This document shows positions 8,476 through 17,074 of a stretch of DNA of 64,000 bases, piece by piece. The first letter of the stretch is position 1; each line of letters opens with the position of its first letter. The notes beneath the pieces were generated by a model. That model was given only the letters and a program-made list of their open reading frames with translations. It had not been told where the DNA came from and did no database searches. A program made the position numbers and the translations under genes. The stretch comes from Pseudomonadota bacterium. GTDB taxonomy: Bacteria > Pseudomonadota > Gammaproteobacteria > Burkholderiales > Rhodocyclaceae. The DNA is taken from contig JAKOTN010000023.1 in assembly GCA_029776255.1 (NCBI GenBank), positions 1-64,000 of the forward strand, given 5' to 3'.

Positions 8476-10251
8476 TTATTCACCCACCACTTTGCCTTCC
8501 CGTCGAGGGTCGGCGCCGCCCATGTAGCCCGCCGGGTCCTTGCGGATCGCTTGCAGGCCGCTGTTGAGATCGACTTCCTTGATCTCATGGCCTCGCTGCC
8601 GTAGCGCGTCGACGACCGACGGCGCGAAGCGCCCGGCCTCAAGCAGGGTCGGACCGTTCACCGAGCCGAAGTTGGGCAGATCGATGGCTTGTTGCGGAGT
8701 CATTTGCCAGTTGAGCAGCGCATAAAGCAATTTCGCGGTGTAGTGGATGATCATCGCGCCGCCCGGCGAACCGCCGCTGAGCACCAGTTCTCCGCTATCC
8801 GCGTCGAAAACCAGTGTCGGACTCATCGACGAGCGCGGGCGCTTGCCCGGTTCGACGCGATTGGTTACCGGCAAGCCGGAGGCGTCTCTGGAGGCGAAGG
8901 AAAAATCGGTTAGCTCGTTATTGAGCAGAAAGCCATTGACCATTTGCCGCGATCCGAAGGCATCCTCGATGGTGGTGGTCATCGCCAGGGCGTTGCCGTA
9001 TCCATCGACGATGCTGACGTGGGAGGTGCCGTGTTCCGGCTGCTCGGCCATCGGCGCGTGCACCGTCCTTGCCGGCGCGGGCGAACCCGGCACGGCGGTT
9101 CGCATGCTTCGCGCGCCGATCAACCGCGCCCTGTCCGCCAGATAAACGGGATCGATCAGGGACCGCCAATCGCCGGCCGGCGGCGCGACGAAATCCGGAT
9201 CGCCCAGATACCGCGCCCGATCGGCGAAGGCCAGGCGGGCCGCTTCGCTGTAATAGTGCAGCCACGCCGGATCGGCAAAAGTCAGCGCCGGCGCTTCGGT
9301 GCGCTCGAGAATGCCGAGAATCTGGGCGATGGCGATTGCTCCGGAACTCGGCGGCGGGAAACCGCAGATCCGGTAGCGGCGCACCGGTTCGACATTTTTC
9401 GGCGTGTAATCGCTGCACATCGGCGCACGCCGTTTGGCCCGATAGTCGGCCATGTCGGCCATGCTCAAGGCGCCCGGATTGCCGACGTGCCCTCGCACCT
9501 TATCGACCACCGCCTGGGCGATCTCGCCGGTGTACAGCGCGCGAGCCCCCTCGTTGGCGATCCGGCGCAACACGGTTGCCAGTGCCGGGTTGCGGAGCCG
9601 CGTGCCAACCGCCGGTGGTTGCCCCTCGCGGTCGTAAAAATACGCGGCCGCCACCGGGTCCCGGCGCAAATGGGGATCGGTTTCCAGCAACACGCGCAGC
9701 CGCGCGCCGACCGGAAAGCCCTGTTCGGCGAGACGGATCGCCGGATCGAACAGGGTGGCCCAAGGCAGCTTGCCGTACTCGGCGTGCGCCATTTCCAGCA
9801 TCCGAACCGCTCCCGGCACGCCGACCGACCGACCGCCGGCCACCGCCTCGGAAAAGGCCATTGGTTTGCCGTCGGCACCGGTGAACAAGGATTCGCCGAC
9901 CGCCGCCGGCGCGGTCTCACGGCCATCGAAGGCCACGGTCCGGTGGCCGTCGAAGTGCAGCAGGAAAGCGCCGCCACCGATGCCGCTCGACTGCGGTTCG
10001 ACCAGCGTCAACACCATTTGCACCGCCACCGCCGCATCGGTCGCCGTGCCGCCGGCCTTGAGCATTTCCAGACCAGCGGCGCTGGCCAGCGGATGCGCCG
10101 TGGCCACGGCAAAGCGCTTTCCCTGCCAACCCGCCTGGACGGTGTGTCCGGACGGGCCTTCTGGCTGCCTTGTATCGGCCGACGGCGGCGGGAGCGTGCC
10201 GCAAGCCGCCGCCGACAGCGCGGCTAGTAGCGCAAGACCGAGCAATTTCAT
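8476..10251 (-). CDS. ggt: Gamma-glutamyltransferase / glutathione hydrolase, exported
   Basis: A 591-residue Ntn-hydrolase that cleaves or transfers the gamma-glutamyl group of glutathione in the periplasm. The precursor should self-cleave before Thr409 in the HGTSHVS motif, giving large and small subunits. The SGGSPGG oxyanion segment and the HPLASAAGLEML opening are also family hallmarks. The N-terminus is a signal peptide with Cys17, possibly a lipoprotein although the box (SAAAC) is imperfect. A longer frame to 10389 adds 46 residues without signal-like character; the ATG at 10251 has a weak GGAA site. Symbol by family; orthology to E. coli Ggt is likely. Confidence 0.93.
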   Translation of the reverse strand: MKLLGLALLAALSAAACGTLPPPSADTRQPEGPSGHTVQAGWQGKRFAVATAHPLASAAGLEMLKAGGTATDAAVAVQMVLTLVEPQSSGIGGGAFLLHFDGHRTVAFDGRETAPAAVGESLFTGADGKPMAFSEAVAGGRSVGVPGAVRMLEMAHAEYGKLPWATLFDPAIRLAEQGFPVGARLRVLLETDPHLRRDPVAAAYFYDREGQPPAVGTRLRNPALATVLRRIANEGARALYTGEIAQAVVDKVRGHVGNPGALSMADMADYRAKRRAPMCSDYTPKNVEPVRRYRICGFPPPSSGAIAIAQILGILERTEAPALTFADPAWLHYYSEAARLAFADRARYLGDPDFVAPPAGDWRSLIDPVYLADRARLIGARSMRTAVPGSPAPARTVHAPMAEQPEHGTSHVSIVDGYGNALAMTTTIEDAFGSRQMVNGFLLNNELTDFSFASRDASGLPVTNRVEPGKRPRSSMSPTLVFDADSGELVLSGGSPGGAMIIHYTAKLLYALLNWQMTPQQAIDLPNFGSVNGPTLLEAGRFAPSVVDALRQRGHEIKEVDLNSGLQAIRKDPAGYMGGADPRREGKVVGE

Positions 10252-10605
10252 GGCGATTCCGAGGATTGGGCGTTTCGGTGCCCGACAGTTCCTTTGTCTC
10301 ACTCTCGGCGCGCGGGCGTCAAGAGGGCAAAGCGCTGCGAGAGCACTTGTCGTTACACATGCATTAATTAGTGAACCTTGATTCACCAACCCCGCCGAGT
10401 CGCCTATCGGTTACCACTTTGCCTGTTCTTGGCGGGCGGGCCAAGCCCCCAGGCGGGGGTCGAAAGACGTTTCGACTGGCGCCCTTGACGCGGCCGGCGA
10501 GCGCTTCGACACAGGGCAAGGGACGAATAATGCAAACAGATCGCCAGGGTACCGACGACCGGCATCGGTGCTAGAATCAAACATCTTTGTATTCGTTTCG
10601 CCGCC
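10252..10605. other. Divergent intergenic region between ggt and nadC
   Basis: A region of 354 bases without a convincing gene. It contains an inverted repeat GTGAA-6 nt-TTCAC at 10371-10386 beside an AT-rich patch (ATTAATTA), which could be an operator or promoter for ggt. A GC-rich hairpin (CCCCC/GGGGG arms) lies near 10450. A TAGAAT box at 10572-10577, 29 bases before the nadC ATG, is a candidate -10 element, without a good -35 partner. Confidence 0.4.
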
Positions 10606-11463
10606 ATGAACCCAACTGCTCTCCTCGACGCTGAAATCGAGCGCAATGTGACCGCCGCGCTTGCCGAAGATGTCGGTGGTGGCGATCTCACCGCGCAACT
10701 GGTCCCATCGGGCGTATGGAGCCGGGCGGTGGTCGTCGCACGCGAGAACGCGATACTTTGCGGTAGCGCCTGGTTCGAGCGCTGCTTTGCGCGGCTTGAT
10801 CCGGAAATCATCCTGGACTGGACAGCCGCCGACGGCGAGCGCATCGTTCCCGATCAGGTACTTTGCCGCATCGAAGGACCTGCCCGCGCGCTGTTGACCG
10901 GCGAGCGTAGCGCGCTCAATTTCCTCCAGTTGTTGTCGGGTGTCGCCACCAAGGCACGTCAGTTCGTCGACCGAGTCGCGGGAACGAAGGCACGGATCGT
11001 CGATACGCGCAAGACCGTTCCAGGTCTGCGCCTGGCCCAAAAGTACGCTGTGACGTGTGGCGGTGGCGCCAATCATCGACTCGGGCTTTACGATGGCATT
11101 CTGATCAAGGAGAATCACATCGTGGCCGCGGGCAGCATTGGAGCGGCAATGATCGCGGCCAGGCAGGTGGCGGACAAGGCGGCTGGCGATTGTCAATTCA
11201 TTCAGGTGGAAGTCGAAACCGCCATGGAGTTGCACGAGGCGCTTGCCGCTGGCGCGAAGATGATACTGCTCGACAACATGAGCCTTGATCAAATGCGAGA
11301 AGCCGTGGCGATCACCGCCGGTCGTGCCGTGCTTGAAGCGTCCGGAAACGTCAGCCTCGATACCGTGCGCGCCATTGCCGATACCGGTGTTGATCGCATC
11401 TCGATCGGCGGTCTGACCAAGGATGTGCGGGCTCTTGATTTGTCGATGCGTTTTCAGGGTTAG
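10606..11463 (+). CDS. nadC: Nicotinate-nucleotide pyrophosphorylase (carboxylating)
   Basis: A 285-residue quinolinate phosphoribosyltransferase. It converts quinolinate and PRPP to nicotinate mononucleotide in de novo NAD synthesis. Family motifs are in order: the EDVGGGDLT opening, GERSALNFLQLLSGVAT, DTRKTVPGLR, KYAVTCGGGANHRLGLYDGI, IKENHI, VEVET and the closing DRISIGGLTKD. Length is normal. nadA and nadB are not adjacent. The coding start is well fixed by the conserved N-terminus. Confidence 0.97.
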   Translation: MNPTALLDAEIERNVTAALAEDVGGGDLTAQLVPSGVWSRAVVVARENAILCGSAWFERCFARLDPEIILDWTAADGERIVPDQVLCRIEGPARALLTGERSALNFLQLLSGVATKARQFVDRVAGTKARIVDTRKTVPGLRLAQKYAVTCGGGANHRLGLYDGILIKENHIVAAGSIGAAMIAARQVADKAAGDCQFIQVEVETAMELHEALAAGAKMILLDNMSLDQMREAVAITAGRAVLEASGNVSLDTVRAIADTGVDRISIGGLTKDVRALDLSMRFQG

Positions 11464-12055
11464 GCGTTTTAGCGATAGAGTCTCTTGCAGCGAGAGATGA
11501 AAACGCTGCGGTCTTGCCAGAGTATTCACGTGCACCACCACGCTTTGAAGAGCCACCTGCTGAAGCACTAAAACGAATCGGCCAGAGCCGAGCGCGCAAG
11601 GCGGAGAATCTGTTCAGATCGAGAAGACGAAGGGGCGCCCAATGCTATTTGCGTTGTTTTATGTTGTGGCTATTACAATTCTGATTTTGCATTTCACCGG
11701 ATTTCTGGCGCGGCACAACCTTGAGTGGTTGGTTCTGGTGCTCGCGGCGGCCGTCTTTCCTGCGGTCATTTATCTATAGATCATTGTTTTAATTGTATTT
11801 ATTGATGAGTTCTTTCCGGCGGCGAGAATCGCGGATACCGACCATGCAACACAAAACAAAGAGGAAAGTTTAATAATCTCCGCCGGTAAAGGGGCGCCGG
11901 CGGCGGCCAGTGTCGCTCCCAGCCCGTCGGAATCGAAGCATCCCGTCGTTTGTGCGCCAAGGGTTTTTTCTTCGTTGGTGAGTGCGTACTGGTGCGGCCA
12001 TTACATAATCTAGCGTTGTATCCCTGTTCAATTAACGTCACAGTGGAAGGTTGCC
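11464..12055. other. Intergenic region nadC to FecR gene
   Basis: A region of 592 bases. It holds the possible 45-residue membrane ORF (11642-11779). Before it, one frame from 11460 to about 11684 has coding-like composition (acidic and proline-rich, then arginine-rich) but no start codon and no recognised family; it may be a gene remnant. From 11780 to 12055 nothing coding is seen; this part presumably holds the promoter of the FecR-OmpA-caspase operon, but no confident -35/-10 pair was found. Confidence 0.4.
11642..11779 (+). CDS. Possible 45-residue membrane protein
   Basis: A short frame from ATG 11642 to TAG 11777-11779, preceded by AAGGGG at about 11630. The product is almost wholly hydrophobic, with two likely membrane helices (residues 2-18 and 28-45) joined by a short ARHNLEW turn. 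Such two-helix mini-proteins are often missed. There is no homology recognised, and the frame could be fortuitous in an AT-richer stretch, so this is only a candidate. Confidence 0.35.
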   Translation: MLFALFYVVAITILILHFTGFLARHNLEWLVLVLAAAVFPAVIYL

Positions 12056-12550
12056 ATGGACCGAACAAGAAGACACCGGAACATCCTGTCGGTGATCGCG
12101 AGTGGAGCATGTTGTCTGGCGGCAATTGGCGCCGCAGCGGTTTTCGCGGCGGAACCCGCGCCGGTGACAGGCAATGCCTGGGAAGCCCAGATCAAGGTTT
12201 CGCGCGGTGTGGTCAGCATCGATCGCGGTGGTCAGCAGTATCCTGGCGTCGTCGGCGCGCGTCTCAAGGAAAAGGATGTCATCCAGACCGGGGGCAACGG
12301 ATCGGTCGGTATCATGTTCAATGATAACTCGACGCTTTCGCTTGGGCCGGATGCCGAGGTCGTGCTGCAGCGCTACGCTTACGATTCGACGACCTACATG
12401 GGTGCTTTCGATGCGTATATCAAGCGAGGGACCGTTTCGGTACAAGCCGGCAACATCGCCAAGCAATCGCCGGGCGCGATGCGCATGATGACGCCAAAGG
12501 CCGAGCTCACCGGCACCGCCAAGAATTACGTTGTCAGCGTAGGGGAATGA
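12056..12550 (+). CDS. FecR-domain periplasmic protein
   Basis: A 164-residue exported protein. A signal peptide occupies roughly residues 1-32 (hydrophobic core, cleavage probably near FAA-EPAP). The rest is a compact FecR domain: VSRGVVSIDRGG, then GARLKEKDVIQTGGNGSVGIMFNDNSTLSLGPDAEVVL, a pattern known from FecR/LysM-type envelope proteins where it forms a small beta structure. It lacks the N-terminal anti-sigma part of true FecR, so it is not an iron-citrate regulator. First gene of a four-gene operon: only three bases separate its stop from the next start. Confidence 0.85.
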   Translation: MDRTRRHRNILSVIASGACCLAAIGAAAVFAAEPAPVTGNAWEAQIKVSRGVVSIDRGGQQYPGVVGARLKEKDVIQTGGNGSVGIMFNDNSTLSLGPDAEVVLQRYAYDSTTYMGAFDAYIKRGTVSVQAGNIAKQSPGAMRMMTPKAELTGTAKNYVVSVGE

Positions 12551-12553
12551 GTA

Positions 12554-13144
12554 ATGAATAGGGTATCGATCGCAATCGCACTGCTTCTGACGGCTTCGGC
12601 TTGCGCCAATCGCGACAATTACGTACTGCTGCCCGACCGGGGCGGTCAATCCGGAACACTCAGCGTCAAGGCCAAGGAAGGCGGTCATCAAATCAAACTC
12701 GAGCAACCGTATCAGACCGCGCGCTCGACTTCAGGTGGCTATGAACAGGGGAGCACCAACGCACAGGACGTACAGCGACGCTATGGTGCCGCTCTCGATG
12801 CGTCGCCACCGGAGCCATCGCGATTCGTATTGTATTTCCTTGAGGGGAGCGACGAATTAACACCGGCCTCCAAGCGGGATCTCGAGGCGATTCTGGCGGA
12901 AATCAAGGCGCGACCGGTACCCGATATCGTTGTTGTCGGTCACACCGACCGTGTCGGCAGTGTTGCCGATAACGACCGGCTCGCCTTGCGCCGCGCGGAG
13001 TCTTTCAGAAAGCGTTTGGTTCAGCAAGGCATCGCCGACGACACGATTCAGACGGCTGGCCGCGGCGAGCGCGAGCCGTTGGTTAACACCGCCGACGAGG
13101 TTGCCGAGCCACGTAACCGCAGGATCGAAATTCTCGTCCGTTAG
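12554..13144 (+). CDS. OmpA-domain lipoprotein (peptidoglycan-binding)
   Basis: A 196-residue protein with an apparent lipoprotein signal ending at Cys17 (LTASAC). A variable region of about 70 residues is followed by a C-terminal OmpA-like domain, with VGHTDRVGSVADND and RAESFRKRL, the peptidoglycan-binding signature seen in Pal and OmpA. It would sit at the envelope with the domain clasping the cell wall. The start has a strong AGGGG site eight bases upstream that lies within the end of the FecR gene. The next gene begins 26 bases after the stop. Confidence 0.88.
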   Translation: MNRVSIAIALLLTASACANRDNYVLLPDRGGQSGTLSVKAKEGGHQIKLEQPYQTARSTSGGYEQGSTNAQDVQRRYGAALDASPPEPSRFVLYFLEGSDELTPASKRDLEAILAEIKARPVPDIVVVGHTDRVGSVADNDRLALRRAESFRKRLVQQGIADDTIQTAGRGEREPLVNTADEVAEPRNRRIEILVR

Positions 13145-13170
13145 TGGGTTGTTGCCGGGGAGGGCGAAAC

Positions 13171-16170
13171 ATGGTCGGAAAATCGATCCGGGCGTTTTTG
13201 TTGTGCGCTTCGGCGCTCTGTCTCGGGTTGGCGGGAAAGGCTGGCGCCCAACTTCCCTCCGAGCCGACCCTGAAAATCGAGGCGGGCGCGCATCTGTCCC
13301 TGGTCACGCGTGTCAGCAGCGACGCACAAGGCCGCTGGATTCTGACCGCTTCGGAGGACAAGACCGCCCGCGTCTGGGAGGCGTCGACGGGCAAGCTGCT
13401 CTCGGTTTTACGACCGCCGATCGGCACCGAAAGCGTTGGGGCGCTGTATGCCGCCGCGCTGTCGCCTGACGGCAGGCAAGTCGCTCTCGGCGGCAACGCC
13501 GCTTTCGATGGTCGGACCCATTCGCTCTATCTTTTCGACCGTGCCAGTGGCCGTTTACCGCCGAAAAGCACGCTGTCGGGTTTGGAGGCGCCGTTGACGC
13601 AACTGGCCTGGTCGAAAGACAGCCAGCTTGTCGCTCTTGGTCTGCGTCAATCGGGCCTGCGTGTTTTTCAGCGAAACCTCGGCTTTGTCGGTAGCGATCC
13701 GGAGTATAACGAAGCCATTTACGGGGCGGATTTCGCTGCCGATGGACGCTTGGTCACGTGTAGTCTGGATGGCAGCGTCCGCCTTTATCGCGTCGACCGC
13801 AAGGGGTTGACCCGCACGGCGAGAAAGCAAATGGTGAGCGGCCGACCGTATTCGGTGGCTTTTTCACCGGATGGCATGTCGATCGCGGTCGGCTATCAAG
13901 ACGCCGGAACAGTGGATGTGCTGGATGCCGCGACGTTGGCGCTCCGCTACTCGACACCCTCGGTCAGTAAGGAAGGCAATCTCGGACGGGTGGCTTGGAG
14001 CAGCGACGGTCGCCAATTGTTCGCCGCCGGTACCGCCGTCAGCAACGGCCGTTTCCCGGTATTCGCCTTCGCCGACGCCGGTCGCGGTTCGGCGCGTGAA
14101 TTGAACAGTTTCGGGAATATCGTCACCGCTCTGGCGCCGTGGCGAGACGGGGTAGTGGCGGCCAGTGCCGAACCGTCGTGGGCGAGCTTTGACGGCGGGG
14201 GCAAACGGTATCTTTTCGCCCGTGCCACCACCGCCGATTTTCGCGATGCGGAGGAAAAATTCAGAGTCTCCGCCGACGCGATGCGGGTTTCCTTCCCACT
14301 CACCCGAGGTGGCGACGCGCTCGTTTTCGATTTGACCAAGGGCGATGTCCGACCCTACGCCTCCGACGCCAAGGTCGAGCCTCCTCGCCAGCCGGGTTGG
14401 AGCGGCGGTCCTAGCAACTGGAAAAACTCGGCCACACCCAAGGCGGGTTCGCGGCAACTTCAACTCCGTCCCGGAGAGATTTCGCGAAGCGTCGCCCTGT
14501 CTCCTGACAAGCAACGTTTTGTTCTGGGGACGGAGTGGTTCGTTCGGGCTTTCGACGCCGACGGCAATCCGCTTTGGGAACAGAGAACGCCGGCCGCCGC
14601 CTGGGCAATCAATATCTCCAGCGACGGCCGCTGGGCTCTGGCCGCGCTCGGCGATGGCACCGTGCGCTGGTATCGTATGCAGGATGGACGCGAGCAGTTA
14701 TCGCTGTTCGTCCATGCGGATGGCAAGCGCTGGATCATCTGGTCGCCTTCCGGCTATTACGATACTTCGCTGGACGGCGAGGATCTGGTTGGCTGGCATC
14801 TCAATCGCGGCATGAACCAGGCGTCGGATTTCTTTTCGGTTGGTCGTTTTCGTGATCGCTTTTATCGGCCGGAGATCATTCAGGGCATCGTGCGTACCGC
14901 CGATGAGGGAGCCGCTGTTCGACAGGTACAAGCGGCTGTTGCGGCGCTGGACGTGTCGGAGCCGACAGCCAAATCCGTGCCGGCCGTCGTTAAACAAGCC
15001 GGGCCGGCGCCGAAGGTGTCGATGACGTCTTCCGTCCTCACCGAAAAGCCGGCTGTCGCGACCGTTCTGCCGCCGGTGATTGAGTTGCTGTCCGACGGGC
15101 AGCTGGAGAGTTCGGCTAGCACGATTCCCGTGCGCTTCGCCTTGCGGAGCCCGGCTGACGCACCCGTTAGCGAAGTCAAGGTGCGTGTCAACGACAAGCT
15201 GGTTCGCTCCCTGGATACAAGAATCTTGCGCGGTACGCGAGGCGACGGCCATGAAGTTCAGGTTGCGGTGCCGCCGGTCGATAGTGAGATTCGCCTGTTC
15301 GCGGCAAACAAGAACGGCAAATCGGAGCCAGTAACGGTCAGCATTCGGCGAAATGCGGTTTCCGCCAAGCTTCCTGACACCCGTTTTGAGACTCTTTACC
15401 TGTTAATCATCGGTGTCAGCAAGTATCCTGAGGATTGGAAGCTTGAACTTGCCGAGAAAGATGCCCGCGATTTCAATTTTCACATGGTGAGGCAGGCGGG
15501 GAAACTTTACGGTACGGCTGTGCCGCGTTTACTGATCAACGAGCAGGCCAGCCGCGAAAAAGTTCTGGAAGGGTTGCGTTGGTTACGCGAAAGTGTTGGT
15601 GAGAAGGATGCGGGAGTGGTGTTCATCGCGGGTCATGGAGACCGGGTTGGAGCGGCGTACTATTTCATTCCAGGGGATGCTGAAGTTCTGCCCGCGCGTT
15701 CGGATTTCAAGAGCGCGAGCGAGTTCGATACATGGAAAATAAAGAATGCTCCCAAAAAATGGGTGCCTGGCGAGGAAATTTCGCGCACCTTGCTTGGCTT
15801 GAAAGGACGCTCGGCTTTCTTCATCGATACCTGCCACTCAGGAATCAACGCACGTCCGGGGCAATCGACCAATCCGGATTTGACCAAGGCGCTCAATGAA
15901 ATCAATGAGGAACGAGGTGTCATCGTTTTCGCGTCTTCCACAGGCAGGGAACTTTCACAGGAAGACCCCGCCTGGGGTAACGGTGCATTTACCAAGGCGA
16001 TTATCGAGGGTATTCGTGGTGGCGCCGACTTTAAAAAGGATGGCTTGATTCGTCCGTCCACCTTGCAGAGCTATGTCACCGACCGGGTCATGGAATTGAC
16101 CAAGAAAGAGCAGCGCCCCGTGATTTTCACCGTCGGGATTGATGACCCGATTGCCGTCAAAGGTCAATAG
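13171..16170 (+). CDS. Exported WD40-repeat protein with C-terminal caspase-fold (C14) peptidase domain
   Basis: A 999-residue protein. Residues 1-26 form a signal peptide ending AGA-Q. A beta-propeller of WD40-like repeats follows over about residues 30-530 (for example ILTASEDKTARVWEASTG and ALAALGDGTVRWY), ending in the SPSGYYDTSLDGEDLVGWHLNRG module that is common between propeller and caspase parts in bacterial proteins. An Ig-like segment lies near 640-720. The caspase fold starts near residue 745 (LLIIGVSKYP) and has both catalytic residues: His822 in AGHGD and Cys888 in DTCHSG. The ATG at 13171 is chosen for its GGGGAGGG site; a GTG at 13144 is an alternative. Bacterial relatives usually cleave after basic residues, but the substrate here is unknown. 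Confidence 0.9.
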   Translation: MVGKSIRAFLLCASALCLGLAGKAGAQLPSEPTLKIEAGAHLSLVTRVSSDAQGRWILTASEDKTARVWEASTGKLLSVLRPPIGTESVGALYAAALSPDGRQVALGGNAAFDGRTHSLYLFDRASGRLPPKSTLSGLEAPLTQLAWSKDSQLVALGLRQSGLRVFQRNLGFVGSDPEYNEAIYGADFAADGRLVTCSLDGSVRLYRVDRKGLTRTARKQMVSGRPYSVAFSPDGMSIAVGYQDAGTVDVLDAATLALRYSTPSVSKEGNLGRVAWSSDGRQLFAAGTAVSNGRFPVFAFADAGRGSARELNSFGNIVTALAPWRDGVVAASAEPSWASFDGGGKRYLFARATTADFRDAEEKFRVSADAMRVSFPLTRGGDALVFDLTKGDVRPYASDAKVEPPRQPGWSGGPSNWKNSATPKAGSRQLQLRPGEISRSVALSPDKQRFVLGTEWFVRAFDADGNPLWEQRTPAAAWAINISSDGRWALAALGDGTVRWYRMQDGREQLSLFVHADGKRWIIWSPSGYYDTSLDGEDLVGWHLNRGMNQASDFFSVGRFRDRFYRPEIIQGIVRTADEGAAVRQVQAAVAALDVSEPTAKSVPAVVKQAGPAPKVSMTSSVLTEKPAVATVLPPVIELLSDGQLESSASTIPVRFALRSPADAPVSEVKVRVNDKLVRSLDTRILRGTRGDGHEVQVAVPPVDSEIRLFAANKNGKSEPVTVSIRRNAVSAKLPDTRFETLYLLIIGVSKYPEDWKLELAEKDARDFNFHMVRQAGKLYGTAVPRLLINEQASREKVLEGLRWLRESVGEKDAGVVFIAGHGDRVGAAYYFIPGDAEVLPARSDFKSASEFDTWKIKNAPKKWVPGEEISRTLLGLKGRSAFFIDTCHSGINARPGQSTNPDLTKALNEINEERGVIVFASSTGRELSQEDPAWGNGAFTKAIIEGIRGGADFKKDGLIRPSTLQSYVTDRVMELTKKEQRPVIFTVGIDDPIAVKGQ

Positions 16171-16191
16171 TTTTTTTGGAAGGTTTTTGAG

Positions 16192-16869
16192 ATGACCGAA
16201 AACAATTTGAATCCGCGTTGGAGTGCCGTGGCGTTGTCCAGCATCATCTTGTTCAGCGCGTGCGCGACCAATCCGGATGGTTCGATCAAAATGGACAATC
16301 GCGCGACCGGTGCTTTAATAGGAGCCGGAGCGGGATGTGTGCTGGCAACCGCCGCGGGCAAGAATTGTCTGGCCGGCGCGGCGATAGGCGCGACCGTCGG
16401 TTTTCTGGTGGGATGGTACTTCGAATCGAAAAAAGTGGCTGACGCCAATCAGGTCAATGCCGAATACAAACGAAAAGGCCAGGTCATTCCCAAAACCGAA
16501 ATCAAGCCGGTAAAAGTCGATACCGTGATCAAGCCTGGCGTTCCGGAACGCGACGGGCAGCGTGAAGTGCAGGTGACCTCGAATACCGATTTGATCGGTT
16601 ATGGGGATAAAGCTCCGGAAATGAGCCAAAAATACGCGATATACGACGAAAACAACAAACTTGTCGACGAAAAGACCGAACGGATGGCGGCAGTAGACGG
16701 CGCGGGTCGTTACGAAAGCAATTCGAAATTCAAATTGCCGGCGTCGGCCAAGGGAAAAAAATACACCGTCAAAACGACGGTTCTGGCCGACAACAAGGCT
16801 TATAAGGAAAGCTCTTACAAAGTTTCGTTTACCGATCAGGGACCCTTCCTCGTGGCACTGGCGAATTGA
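16192..16869 (+). CDS. Glycine-zipper lipoprotein of unknown function
   Basis: A 225-residue protein. A lipoprotein-like signal ends FSAC (Cys24). Residues about 39-75 are a glycine-zipper hairpin (ALIGAGAGCVLATAAG, then AAIGATVGFLVGWYF), which can insert into or span a membrane. The remainder is hydrophilic and lysine-rich, with a probable beta domain near the C-terminus. Codon use is AT-richer than in neighbouring genes. It starts 21 bases after the caspase gene and is followed by a strong terminator, so it is the last gene of the operon. No function is known to me. Confidence 0.75.
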   Translation: MTENNLNPRWSAVALSSIILFSACATNPDGSIKMDNRATGALIGAGAGCVLATAAGKNCLAGAAIGATVGFLVGWYFESKKVADANQVNAEYKRKGQVIPKTEIKPVKVDTVIKPGVPERDGQREVQVTSNTDLIGYGDKAPEMSQKYAIYDENNKLVDEKTERMAAVDGAGRYESNSKFKLPASAKGKKYTVKTTVLADNKAYKESSYKVSFTDQGPFLVALAN

Positions 16870-16892
16870 TGCCGCCAAATGACGAAAAAGCT

Positions 16893-16925
16893 GGCCGGAC
16901 AAGATGGTCCGGCCATTTTCTTTCC
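16893..16925 (+). terminator. Rho-independent terminator of the FecR-OmpA-caspase operon
   Basis: A perfect 8-bp stem, GGCCGGAC (16893-16900) with GTCCGGCC (16907-16914), and a 6-base loop, followed by ATTTTCTTT. It lies 23 bases after the stop of the lipoprotein gene. Confidence 0.85.
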
Positions 16926-17074
16926 CCTGTTGGTTAATTACGTCGGCGAGCCGGGCGGAGTGAAGCGGTTATGACGCCAAACCTTGAGTGGCGAGCAAAA
17001 GACAGTGGTCAAATACTCGTCAATCCGCGCGGTCGCGGATGACGGGGGCACGGGGCGATACCGTGCCTGTCGTT

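Noticed and set aside
11460-11684. Coding-like frame after nadC without a start codon
   Set aside because: No start codon and no recognised family; mentioned as a possible remnant only.
17047-17067. Terminator for lptA
   Set aside because: The hairpin is sound, but no U tract follows on the lptA strand, so it is noted in the lptA entry only.
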